Shown here in pieces: positions 36,601 through 44,343 of a stretch of DNA of 64,000 nucleotides. The notes beneath the pieces are model-generated. The model saw only the letters and a program-made list of their open reading frames with translations, ran no database searches and was not told where the DNA came from. Where the stretch lies: contig NC_014623.1 of the NCBI RefSeq assembly GCF_000165485.1, positions 5,660,893-5,724,892 on the forward strand. The letters run 5' to 3'. A program made the translations under genes and the position numbers. The first letter of the stretch is position 1. Every line of letters starts with the position of its first letter. The stretch comes from Stigmatella aurantiaca DW4/3-1. Its GTDB lineage: Bacteria > Myxococcota > Myxococcia > Myxococcales > Myxococcaceae.

Positions 36601-36744
36601 CCGCAAAATCCGGTCATGCAACTCCAGCGCCGTGCGCATGGCCGTGCTGCACCGCTCCCACAGCAGGGTGGAGCCCTGGATGTCGGTGAAGACGAGGGCG
36701 ACCGTGCCGGAAGGCGCCTCCATGGTGGGTGCGAGAAGGTTCAT
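33646..36744 (-). CDS. Class III cyclase - STAND ATPase - TPR regulator
   Basis: A 1032-residue soluble signalling protein. The N-terminal cyclase domain (about 12-205) has Asp21, Lys60, Asp64, Asp139, Asn146 and Arg150 in the usual positions, so catalysis is plausible. A STAND/AAA-type ATPase follows, with Walker A GPGGMGKT (257-264) and a Walker B region ALVILDNLEH. The C-terminal 600 residues are helical TPR-like repeats (LDAARRDLEAARRPFQQLG and others). Such fusions are abundant in actinobacteria and myxobacteria and are thought to link ligand binding on the TPR part to cAMP synthesis. A start at residue 8 (ATG 36723) is also possible. Confidence 0.9.
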   Translation of the reverse strand: MNLLAPTMEAPSGTVALVFTDIQGSTLLWERCSTAMRTALELHDRILRTLLASSGGYEVKTQGDSFMVAFHSALEAVRWCLEVQEVLLSAPWPSELLEEPEAAEVIGPQGLLHRGLRVRMGVHVGEPELRINSRTGQVDYIGRMVNVAARVAEAGHGGQVLLSGMAWAQVAGMVDRLGRPSVRVLGSFRLKGIGEPLPLLEVLPVSLADRRFESLRVQEARRGNLPEEPGDIIGREEELECLRLWLVEGCRLITILGPGGMGKTRLATHFGSLQMGTRHWEGGVWWCDLTEAKTLEGFCHAVGQALGVQLTSGGAEEAPVDLLGRALGGRGPALVILDNLEHLTQLMPATLRRWLAMAPQVRFLVTSQESLRMAGERILDLAPMGLPDHRDTSLEAVSRSDAVRLFVRRAQAVRGAFELTAAEAPLVADIVRRLDGIALAIELAAARTALLGVRQLRERLSRRFELLNSGMRDAVARQATLRGAIDWSWSLLDMTEQVVLAQCSVFRGGFTLEAAEAVIALPRGGPDVLEVVQALRSKSLLRSDAAEGLSGELRLSMYESIREYASARLDETGLGAALVSRHAEHYLALARELRGPAKGGGVEALRRLTLERENLLSVCDYALKEWSPTLESVQRALEALVLLEPDVVTRGPLGLTLSRLDKALEQASSLTGELLLRAEALAVRGRIYLETGQLDAARRDLEAARRPFQQLGEVAREKRLLVDLSIVARHEGDVASAWALIQEARKLPSGGDRWLDAYALGNLGITEQVRSGPEAAIAHLHEALKLFQLVGDAAFEVLFLNNLASAIGESGRTMQAVGFLEEAFAKALGSGSRAGQAFARLNLGCYLLEADRPIEAVQHLEAVVELGRQLGLRIVEGCARGELGRACLNLGETEQARAHLMNATSLLTGVSRWHALRFSLHLAAVQAARGELSEARRGFSALGGTQEIRNDPVLRELAGLLYATVALAEARALPQEGLEAERRQADVLRRLDRARHVPSEGASSDLRGWWKLLEQELGLDIPEMEMSRTPLV

Positions 36745-36982
36745 GAGCCGGCGTCAGTCCACGGAACCGCCCAAGTCGACCGGGTCCGCAAGCCTCTGGC
36801 CAAAGAGAGTCATCCCTGGCCCAGGGTCATCCCCCCTTATTGGAAAACAGACGAATGTTCTCAGGGCTGTCCACCACTTCACGTGGCTTCCGTTCGGAAT
36901 CGCAAAGGGGGATCACATGAAATGGAGGCGCTCTCCATACACCAAGAAGCATTGGCGTCCTCGCACAGAGAAAGGGGTCATC

Positions 36983-37882
36983 ATGACGACCACATCGAGA
37001 ATGGAAGAGCGTCGCGCCGCCCAGGGGGCAGGTGCAAGACCACGGAGATGGCAGAGGCTCGCCATGGTCTTCGTCTGGGCCGGAGCATTGAATTGTGGAC
37101 CTCAAGTGGTGGCCGCTGAACCTCGGGGGCCCGGCGAGCAGTCCCAGGAACTCACCTCCGCCAACGGACTGTCCGCCAACGGACTGTCCGCCAATGGCCT
37201 GTCCGCCAATGGCCTGTCCGCCAATGGCCTGTCCGCCAATGGCCTGTCCACGGAGAACTTCTCGGGTTGGTTCTCGATGGACCCCGAGCTCTCCGACATG
37301 GTCATGACGTACGTCGTCCGCTGCGCCGTGCCCACCGGACAGCACCGCTCGTTCACCTATCCTCCCACGGGAAAGACCTACAAATGGGCGGGAGGGCTCG
37401 GGCTGGCGCCCAACTGGGCAGGGGGCGAGCCCGCCACCCTCGCCGAGCAGCAGCTCATCACCTCGTGCCTGATCGCCCACGTCAACCGGTACGGGCAGCA
37501 CGTCACCATCTCGGTGCAGGGCCGCACCGCCTCGGGAGAGCCCATCCCCTACAGCGTCCTCGAGCTGGCCCAGTTCAATGTCCGCGAGGCCTGCTTCTTC
37601 GGGAACATCTTCACCGGAGAGGGGCTCTTCTTCGGCATCGACAAGCAGGTCTTCGATGAGGCCAGCTACCTCACGCGCGCCTGCGGCGCGATGGAAGGCG
37701 GGGAGACAGGCGCGCCCTGCGAGCCGCTGCAATTCATCGGCTCGTGCCGGCAGCGGTGCACAGGAGATCTCCTGGCGCCCTACTACAACACCTGCACGTA
37801 CAACGGCGTGAGCTACCGGCCCATCTCCTCACGGATGCGCCAGTCGGACTACCTGCACCTCTTCCCGAACTGGAACGATTGA
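36983..37882 (+). CDS. Secreted NGLSA-repeat protein
   Basis: A roughly 299-residue exported protein typical of the Cystobacterineae. A signal peptide (RWQRLAMVFVWAGALNCGPQ) is followed by six copies of a five-residue repeat NGLSA (from about residue 59). The rest is a conserved domain with even cysteine spacing (RCAVPTGQHRSF, ITSCLIAHVNRYG, REACFFGN, CGAMEGGETGAPCEPL, CRQRCTGD, YNTCTYNG). ATG 36983 has AAGGGG upstream; ATG 36917 also has a good ribosome site and gives a longer N-terminus. Function unknown; the repeat may be a flexible linker from surface to domain. Confidence 0.75.
   Translation: MTTTSRMEERRAAQGAGARPRRWQRLAMVFVWAGALNCGPQVVAAEPRGPGEQSQELTSANGLSANGLSANGLSANGLSANGLSANGLSTENFSGWFSMDPELSDMVMTYVVRCAVPTGQHRSFTYPPTGKTYKWAGGLGLAPNWAGGEPATLAEQQLITSCLIAHVNRYGQHVTISVQGRTASGEPIPYSVLELAQFNVREACFFGNIFTGEGLFFGIDKQVFDEASYLTRACGAMEGGETGAPCEPLQFIGSCRQRCTGDLLAPYYNTCTYNGVSYRPISSRMRQSDYLHLFPNWND
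37157..37246 (+). repeat. Six tandem 15-bp repeats encoding SANGL/NGLSA
   Basis: Six head-to-tail copies of TCCGCCAAyGGmCTG run without interruption; the first two copies carry AACGGACTG and the last four AATGGCCTG. The copies within each half are identical, a sign of recent slippage expansion. The unit preserves the reading frame of the surrounding gene. Confidence 0.9.
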
Positions 37883-37923
37883 GGGCTGGGGCCCCAGAGG
37901 ACCTGACACCGTCCGGGGCTCTC

Positions 37924-40692
37924 TCACCGCTGGCGGCGGCCTGGTTTGAACTTGCCCCGCGCCTTGGGGGGTTGGGTCTTGCCCTCGCCCCGCGTGTCCT
38001 TCCGCTTTCCCGCAGGCGCTTCCGCGCGGTGGACCTTCTTGCCGCCGGGAGTTGCCTTGCGGGCGGGCGTCTTGCCCCGGGGCTCCCCGGGGGCGTCTTC
38101 CAGCGTGCGCACGGGCGCCATCCGCGGGCTCTGGCCCTGACGGTGGCTCTGCGCGGCCAGGGCTCGGATGCGATCGAAGCCTGGGTGCGGAGATTTCGCC
38201 GGAAGCCCTGGCGCGGAGGACTCCGCATCGGAGGGCACGGCCAGGGCCTGCCACCGGGGGGGCGCTTCGGCCTCTGGAACCTCTCGCGCGGGCACGGCGG
38301 GGGGCACCCTGAACCGGCGCCCGCGCCCTTCGGGAACCTGAGGACGGGGGGGTTCCTGGGGCGCTGACCGGCGTTTCTCGAAGCGGCTCGGCGCGGCCTC
38401 CTCGCGTTGCCCCTCTCGGACGAACCGCCCCCGCCGCGGCGCTTCCACGAAGCGGGGCGCCTCCTCCCGCTCCCAGGGACGGCGGGGGTGCTCCTGGCGC
38501 GTGACCGGCTGGCTGTCGAGTTCCAAGGGCTCGAAGTCCATCTGCCGCCGCTCGGGGCTCACGGACACGAGCCGCACGCGGCACTTCTGCCCCACGCGGA
38601 TCCGCCGGCCATCCGGGTACACCAGCGCGTGCAGCAACTTGTCCAGCCGGCCTCCGAAGCCCAGCGCGTCGGTCTTCACCAGCCCCTCGACGTGCTCGGT
38701 GTCCAGCTCCACGAAGAAACCGAAGTCGGTGACGGAGGAGATGGTGGCATCGAACGCCTCGCCCACCCGATCCTTCATCAACAGGGTGGCATAGAAGGAG
38801 ACCACCTCCCGCTCCACCATCATGGCGGCCCGCTCGCGCTCGGAGCTCTGCTCGGCCATGGCCTCCAGCCGCTCTTCCTCCCGGTCCAGCATCACCTGGG
38901 AGCGCGGCTTGCCCGCGCGTGCCCAGTGCGCCTTGAGCAACCGGTGCACCAGCAGGTCCGGGTAGCGGCGGATGGGCGAGGTGAAGTGCAGGTAATGCTC
39001 CGCCGCCAGGCCGTAGTGCCCCACCTGCGTGGACGAATACACCGCCTGCATCATCGAGCGCAGCAGGAGCTGGTTCAGCGCGCGCTGCTCGGGGTGGCCT
39101 TCGAGCTGGGTGATGAAGGCGTTCAGCTCCTTCGAGCTCACCCCATCGTCGAGCCGCAGCTTGAAGCCATAGGCCTGCGCCAGCACGGCGAAGGAGGCCA
39201 GCTTCTGCTCATCCGGCTCCCCGTGAAAGCGATAGACGGAAGGCAGCCCCTCGTCCTGGAAGAACTTCGCCACCGCCTCGTTGGCGGCCAGCATGCACTC
39301 CTCGATGAGGCGGTGGCTCTCCTTGCGCTCGCGCTTCTCCATCCGCGCGGGCTGGCCCTCTTCGCCCATCACCACCTTGTGCTCGGGCAAATCGAAGTCG
39401 ATGGCGCCGCGGCCCTGGCGCATCGTGCGCAGCGCGCGCGACACGGCCTGGAGCCGCTCGAAGTGGGGCCGCAGCGCGTTGCGGTGGGGCACATCCTGGC
39501 CCTCCAGCACGGCCTGCACCTCGTTGTAGGTGCAGCGGGCCACGCTCCGCATCACGCCCGGGTACAGCTCATAAGAGCGCAGGTGGGCCCGGGCATCGAA
39601 CACCATGTCCGCCACCATGCACAGCCGATCCTCGTCGGGGCGCAGCGAGCAGATGCCGTTGCTCAGCCGCTCCGGCAGCATGGGCAACACGCGGTCCGGC
39701 AGGTACACGGAGGTGGCCCGGCGCAGCGCCTCCGCATCCAACGCCATCCCCTCGCGCACGTAGTGCGTCACGTCCGCGATGGCGACCACCAGCCGCCACC
39801 CTCCACCCTGGGGCTCGGCGTACACCGCGTCGTCGAAGTCGCGAGCGTCCTCGCCATCGATGGTGATGAGCGGCAGGGAGCGCAGATCCCTCCGGGACTC
39901 ACCGCGCGCCTCCTCTTCGGAAACGGCCGTTCCCACCCGGTCCGCCTCATCCATCACGTCGGGCGGAAACTCGTCATTGAAGCCCTGTCCGTAGGCGATC
40001 GAGAGCACCTCGGAGCTGGGCTCTCCCGGCCGGCCCAGGGAGCCCGCCACTTCGCCAAAGAGCCCCTCCTCTGAATCCAAGATCTGGGAGCCCACCCCGA
40101 GGCGAACCTTCACCATGTCCCCATCGCGCGCCATCTGGGTGCGCGGGACGCGAATGGGTCCCTGGAGGCTGGCATCGAGGGGGAGCACCGCTGCGTGCCG
40201 CCCTCCCCGCTCCTCGTAGGTCCCCACCACGAGTTGGCGGCGCCGCTCCACCACGCGGGCCAGGCGGCCCTCCAGGCGCCCCGGACGCCCCATCACCTCC
40301 ACCAGCACTCGATCATTGTCCAGGGCGCGGGCAGCCTCCGCGGGGGGCAAAAAGACGTTCTCCCCCTCGCCCGAGAGGGGATGCACGAAGCCATAACCAT
40401 CCCGGTGGACGTGGAGAACCCCCTCCAGCAACCCAGGCCCAGAAGGGCGGGACGCCTCGCCAGGAGACACCCTGTGACGGGGAACAGAGGAGACGGCACG
40501 CCGAGGATCCTCGACGCGGAAGCGCTTGCCTTCCTTGAGGATCTGCCCGCTGCGGACCAGTTCCCGGAGGGTGCGCTTGAGTTCGGTCTGTTGACCGGGG
40601 TGCAGGCCAGCGAGCCGGAGGAGTTCCTTCACCCCCAACGGGTGGTCTGCCTCGAAGAGGAGCTGCTTGATCTGCTCAGAAGATGGATTCAC
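37924..40692 (-). CDS. rnr: Ribonuclease R with extended basic C-terminus
   Basis: A 922-residue 3'-5' exoribonuclease. The N-terminal winged helix (about 1-70) is followed by cold-shock domains (about 80-220; GYGFVHP). The RNB catalytic domain includes the acidic metal-binding cluster in TIDGEDARDFDDAVY, and an S1 domain follows. The S1 domain ends near residue 720. The last 200 residues are a disordered, Arg/Pro/Lys-rich tail (RGKFKPGRRQR at the end), longer than in enterobacterial RNase R. Such tails help bind structured RNA or ribosomes. The start is GTG 40692. Conserved residues are complete, so it is likely active in mRNA and rRNA turnover. Confidence 0.95.
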   Translation of the reverse strand: MNPSSEQIKQLLFEADHPLGVKELLRLAGLHPGQQTELKRTLRELVRSGQILKEGKRFRVEDPRRAVSSVPRHRVSPGEASRPSGPGLLEGVLHVHRDGYGFVHPLSGEGENVFLPPAEAARALDNDRVLVEVMGRPGRLEGRLARVVERRRQLVVGTYEERGGRHAAVLPLDASLQGPIRVPRTQMARDGDMVKVRLGVGSQILDSEEGLFGEVAGSLGRPGEPSSEVLSIAYGQGFNDEFPPDVMDEADRVGTAVSEEEARGESRRDLRSLPLITIDGEDARDFDDAVYAEPQGGGWRLVVAIADVTHYVREGMALDAEALRRATSVYLPDRVLPMLPERLSNGICSLRPDEDRLCMVADMVFDARAHLRSYELYPGVMRSVARCTYNEVQAVLEGQDVPHRNALRPHFERLQAVSRALRTMRQGRGAIDFDLPEHKVVMGEEGQPARMEKRERKESHRLIEECMLAANEAVAKFFQDEGLPSVYRFHGEPDEQKLASFAVLAQAYGFKLRLDDGVSSKELNAFITQLEGHPEQRALNQLLLRSMMQAVYSSTQVGHYGLAAEHYLHFTSPIRRYPDLLVHRLLKAHWARAGKPRSQVMLDREEERLEAMAEQSSERERAAMMVEREVVSFYATLLMKDRVGEAFDATISSVTDFGFFVELDTEHVEGLVKTDALGFGGRLDKLLHALVYPDGRRIRVGQKCRVRLVSVSPERRQMDFEPLELDSQPVTRQEHPRRPWEREEAPRFVEAPRRGRFVREGQREEAAPSRFEKRRSAPQEPPRPQVPEGRGRRFRVPPAVPAREVPEAEAPPRWQALAVPSDAESSAPGLPAKSPHPGFDRIRALAAQSHRQGQSPRMAPVRTLEDAPGEPRGKTPARKATPGGKKVHRAEAPAGKRKDTRGEGKTQPPKARGKFKPGRRQR

Positions 40693-40808
40693 GAAGGGTC
40701 ATCACGCGGGCCTTCCCGCTTGAAGAACGGGTAGGCCCGGCGAGTCTCGGCGGGAACCCCCCCAGGCCCAGAATGTCTCCTGGCCTGGCGTGGGTTCGAG
40801 CCATCCCC

Positions 40809-42176
40809 TCAAGGTTTGACCGTCACGTTGATCTTGAACGAGCGCTCCACGACGCCCGGGGTGAGGGCCTTGGCCAGGAAGAACTCCACCTCACTGACGC
40901 CTGGGTTGCGCGGGGTGAAGAAGAACTCCCGGGTCGCTCCCGTCTCGTCCGAGCCCGGCTCGTAGCGGGCCTCCCGCAGGCCCACGCGCTTGGCCAGGGT
41001 GGGCTCGATGGCCCAGGTGTAACCCGGCTGCTCCTGCAAGCGCACGGTCAGCCCGTGGTTGAGCTTGACGTCCACCGAGGTGGGCACTTCACCCTCCACG
41101 TGGACGATCTCCATGTCCTCGCGAGACACCCGGGCCTCGGCGGGCCGGGGCTCGAAGTTCTCCACGATGACCTTGCCGCCCCACCCCGATGCCTTCTCGA
41201 CGACGCCGGTGACGACGAGCAGTTGGCCCACGTGGCGGCGCATGCCCTTGGCGTTCTTGCCCTCCAAGAGGAAGGACACTTGCTGCCGGGTGCCCCCATT
41301 GGAGAGCACCAGCACGAAGTCCTCGCCGGTCATCTCCAGGTTGCCGCGCAGCGAGGCGAAGCCCTTGATGCCCGAGCCCATGCCGGCGCTCGTCACCATG
41401 GAGACCTCTCCCGGCGACAGGTAGCGCAGCTTGGCCTCGGTCTCCACCGGCGCGACGACGGGAATTTCCGCCTCCAGCTTCTTCGCGGAGTACTTGCGGA
41501 CATCCACCGTGCCACCGTAGTTCGTCAGCTTGCGGATCAGCCCGCTGACGGACACCTTGTGCTCCACGTAAGCCGGGAGCACCTCTTGATCCGGCCCTTG
41601 CAGCAAGAAGGTCAGCTCGCGCTTGTCCCGGCCCACCACGACGAGGTGGGGCATGCCGTCGCTCACCACCAGCCGGCCCTTGAGACTGCCCTCGCCCATC
41701 ACCCCCCGGCCTTCGCCGGCGGTGAGCAGTTGCTCCGTCTCGCGCTTGGTGAGCGGCTCGCCCACGGGCGGCAGCTTCGTGGCACGCGGCCGAGGCCGCT
41801 CCTGAGCAGGCGGGGGTGGCGCGGCCGCGGCCTTGCCTCCCTTGGAAGACGAGGCCTTCACCTTGTCCTTGGGAGGCGCCTCGGCCGGGTTCTTGGCGGC
41901 GGCAGTCTTGGCGGACGCGGTCTTCGCCTTGGCGGGGGGCTTCTCGCTGGCCCCCTTGGCCGGCTTGTCCACGGACTTCTCCGGGGACGCCTTGGCGGGC
42001 GTCTTGGCCTTGGCGGACTTCGTCACCTTGTCCTTCACGTCTTTCACGGCTTTGGCCACTTTCGTTGCCACCTTCGCCACCCGCTTGCTCGCGCTTTTGA
42101 GCAACTCCAGCCTCGCCGCGTTGTCTTTCTTGGGGGCGGGGGTCGCTTTTTTGGCCCCGGACTTGGGCTTGGCCAT
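40809..42176 (-). CDS. Lys/Ala-rich protein with C-terminal chagasin-like domain
   Basis: A 455-residue protein with two very different halves. Residues 1-150 form a highly basic Ala/Lys/Pro tail reminiscent of histone H1 (SAKAKTPAKASPEKSVDKPA). Then come an uncharacterised middle region (RLVVSDGMPHLVVVGRDKRE, GQLLVVTGVVEKASGWGGK) and a C-terminal 100-residue domain. Its EQPGYTWAIE, ATREFFFTPRNPG and FKINVTV match the layout of chagasin-type (I42) cysteine-protease inhibitors, in which the T-x-GYxW loop is diagnostic, here QPGYTW. No signal peptide follows ATG 42176 (preceded by GAGGAG). The combination is unusual; the role is unknown. Confidence 0.8.
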   Translation of the reverse strand: MAKPKSGAKKATPAPKKDNAARLELLKSASKRVAKVATKVAKAVKDVKDKVTKSAKAKTPAKASPEKSVDKPAKGASEKPPAKAKTASAKTAAAKNPAEAPPKDKVKASSSKGGKAAAAPPPPAQERPRPRATKLPPVGEPLTKRETEQLLTAGEGRGVMGEGSLKGRLVVSDGMPHLVVVGRDKRELTFLLQGPDQEVLPAYVEHKVSVSGLIRKLTNYGGTVDVRKYSAKKLEAEIPVVAPVETEAKLRYLSPGEVSMVTSAGMGSGIKGFASLRGNLEMTGEDFVLVLSNGGTRQQVSFLLEGKNAKGMRRHVGQLLVVTGVVEKASGWGGKVIVENFEPRPAEARVSREDMEIVHVEGEVPTSVDVKLNHGLTVRLQEQPGYTWAIEPTLAKRVGLREARYEPGSDETGATREFFFTPRNPGVSEVEFFLAKALTPGVVERSFKINVTVKP

Positions 42177-42334
42177 CGACGCTGTCTCCTCAGATTCCCC
42201 GTTTAATTTCAACGGGTTGGCGGATCGCCCATGCTGGGACGCGTGTCACGCGATCACCGCAGCTTGTAACGGTGAACAGCGGGACTGTCAAACAAAGTCT
42301 TGAATTTCCTAGGGAGTTCGATCTCAGTGCGCCC

Positions 42335-43570
42335 ATGAGCATGGGAACGGAATTGCTGGCGGTGGAGGACGCGCGGGCAAGGACGCTCGCGCTGGCCTCC
42401 CCTCTTCCAATGGAGTGGGCCCGTCTCGACGAGGCCCTGGGCCGTGCCCTGGCGGCAGACCTCCAGGCCCAGCGAACATTACCCCCCTGGGACAACTCGG
42501 CCATGGATGGGTACGCCGTGCGCGCGGCGGATCTCACGGGCCCGCTCCCCATCCGGCTCACGGTGGGCGAGATCATTCATGCCGGGCAGACGCCCCGGGT
42601 GGAGCTGCGCCCTGGGACATGTGCCCGGATCATGACGGGAGCCCCCCTTCCCGTGGGCGCGGACGCGGTGGTGATGCAGGAGCGGACCCGGCAGGTGCCG
42701 GAGACCGAGGGTCCCGCCGCCGTGGAAATCCTGGAGGCAGTGTCCTCCCGGAACTTCGTCCGCCCCCGGGGAGAGGATGCCCGGCAGGGCGAGTTGCTCC
42801 TGGGAAAGGGCACCCCGTTGGGCATCCCCGAACTGGGGCTGATCACTGGGCAGGGCCTGTTCTCGGTGCCGGTGCCGCGCCGGCCCCGGGTGGCCATCCT
42901 CTCCACCGGCGACGAGCTGTGCCGGGGAGACGAACCCTCCGAGGGCCGTATCATCGACACCAACGCCCCCACCCTGGCCCTGGCGGTGGCCCGGGCCGGC
43001 GGCGTGCCCACCCTGCTGGGAATCGCCCGGGACACCTTGGAAGAGGTGTCCGCGCGCCTGGCGGACGCGCGGGACTTCGATCTGGTGCTCACGAGCGCCG
43101 GGGTCTCCGTGGGAGACAAGGACTTCGTGAAAGCCGCGCTGACGCAGCAAGGCGTGGCGATGGACTTCTGGCGCGTGGCGATCAAGCCTGGCAAGCCCTT
43201 GGCCGTGGGCCGACGGGGCCACACCCTCTACATGGGCCTGCCCGGCAACCCCACGTCCTCGCTGGTGACCTTCGAGCTGTTCGTCCGCCCGGTGATCCGG
43301 CGATTGCTGGGACTCACGGACGTGGAACCTCCCCGCGTGGCCGGACGCCTGGAGGGCGAGCTGCGCAAGCCCACGGGGCTGGCCCACTATGTCCGGACGC
43401 AGGCCACCTGGCGGGAGGGCGAGCTGTGGGTGCGCCCGCTGGCCAGCCAGACTTCCGGCGCCCTGCGCTCGGCGAGCTCGGCCAGCCACCTGCTCCACTT
43501 CCCCCGCCAAGCAACCAGCTTGGCTCATGGCGCGCATGTGGAACTCTTGCCCGTCTCCTGGACGGTTTGA
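42335..43570 (+). CDS. moeA: Molybdopterin molybdotransferase MoeA
   Basis: A 411-residue enzyme that inserts molybdate into adenylylated molybdopterin in molybdenum-cofactor synthesis. Family motifs are PPWDNSAMDGYAVRAAD, IMTGAPLPVGADAVV, ILSTGDEL, LTSAGVSVGDKDFVK, and GLPGNPTSSLVTFELFVRP. Domain order is MoeA N-, linker and MoCF_BD, then the C-terminal beta-barrel, all present. ATG 42335 (MSMGTELL) is chosen; the longer N-terminal extension from 42272 lacks family support. It is divergent from the basic/chagasin-like protein and 100 bp upstream of ribA; no other Moco genes are adjacent. Confidence 0.95.
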   Translation: MSMGTELLAVEDARARTLALASPLPMEWARLDEALGRALAADLQAQRTLPPWDNSAMDGYAVRAADLTGPLPIRLTVGEIIHAGQTPRVELRPGTCARIMTGAPLPVGADAVVMQERTRQVPETEGPAAVEILEAVSSRNFVRPRGEDARQGELLLGKGTPLGIPELGLITGQGLFSVPVPRRPRVAILSTGDELCRGDEPSEGRIIDTNAPTLALAVARAGGVPTLLGIARDTLEEVSARLADARDFDLVLTSAGVSVGDKDFVKAALTQQGVAMDFWRVAIKPGKPLAVGRRGHTLYMGLPGNPTSSLVTFELFVRPVIRRLLGLTDVEPPRVAGRLEGELRKPTGLAHYVRTQATWREGELWVRPLASQTSGALRSASSASHLLHFPRQATSLAHGAHVELLPVSWTV

Positions 43571-43671
43571 GGAACGTCTCAAAGGTTGCGACATCTCACC
43601 CCTGGGCCCGGCTTGACTTGGACCCCACTGCCCCGTGAAAAGGGCTCATCTTCTTGGGAGAACGGTTCATT

Positions 43672-44343
43672 ATGTCCGACACACGTCCACCCCAGATCCT
43701 CCCGGCCCGCAAGCCCTCCCAACACCTGGAGCGCTACTCCGAGGCGGACATCCCCACGGAGCGGGGGGTGCTGCGCACCATCGTCTTCAAGGACCGCCGC
43801 ACGGCCCGGGAGCACGTGGCGCTGGTCGTGGGGGAAGTGGCTGGCCAGGAAGGCGTGCCCACGCGCGTGCACTCCGAGTGCCTCACCTCCGAGGTGTTCG
43901 GCAGCCTGAAGTGCGACTGCCGCCAGCAGTTCGACCGGGCGTTGGACTTCATTACCCAGGCTGGCTGCGGGGTGGTGCTCTACCTGCGCCAAGAAGGCCG
44001 GGGCATCGGCCTGGGCAACAAAATCAAGGCGTACGCGCTCCAAGCCAAGGGTTACGACACCTACGAGGCCAACCGGCAATTGGGCTTCCAGGACGACCTG
44101 CGCAGCTATGATGTGGCCGCGGAGATGCTGCGCTCCCTGGATGTCCGGTCGGTGGACCTGATGACGAACAACCCCCTGAAGATCGCCGGGCTGGTCGAAG
44201 AGGGGATTCCCGTGCGGCGTCGAATCCCTTCCCGGACGGAGCATAATCCGCATAACGTCGACTACCTGAAGACCAAGCGCGAGCGCACGGGGCACCTGAT
44301 TGAGCTCTTCGCCGAGGAAGACACGGAAGCCAAAGTCGGCTGA
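43672..44343 (+). CDS. ribA: GTP cyclohydrolase II
   Basis: A 223-residue enzyme opening GTP to 2,5-diamino-6-ribosylamino-pyrimidinone phosphate, the first step of riboflavin synthesis. The zinc and substrate motifs are visible as HSECLTSEVFGSLKCDCRQQF, RQEGRGIGLGNKIKAYALQ and TNNPLKIAGL. It is the stand-alone form without a fused RibB. ATG 43672 (MSDTRPPQ) is preferred over the upstream start at 43654. The next gene overlaps its end by up to 44 bp, so the two are probably translated together. Confidence 0.95.
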   Translation: MSDTRPPQILPARKPSQHLERYSEADIPTERGVLRTIVFKDRRTAREHVALVVGEVAGQEGVPTRVHSECLTSEVFGSLKCDCRQQFDRALDFITQAGCGVVLYLRQEGRGIGLGNKIKAYALQAKGYDTYEANRQLGFQDDLRSYDVAAEMLRSLDVRSVDLMTNNPLKIAGLVEEGIPVRRRIPSRTEHNPHNVDYLKTKRERTGHLIELFAEEDTEAKVG

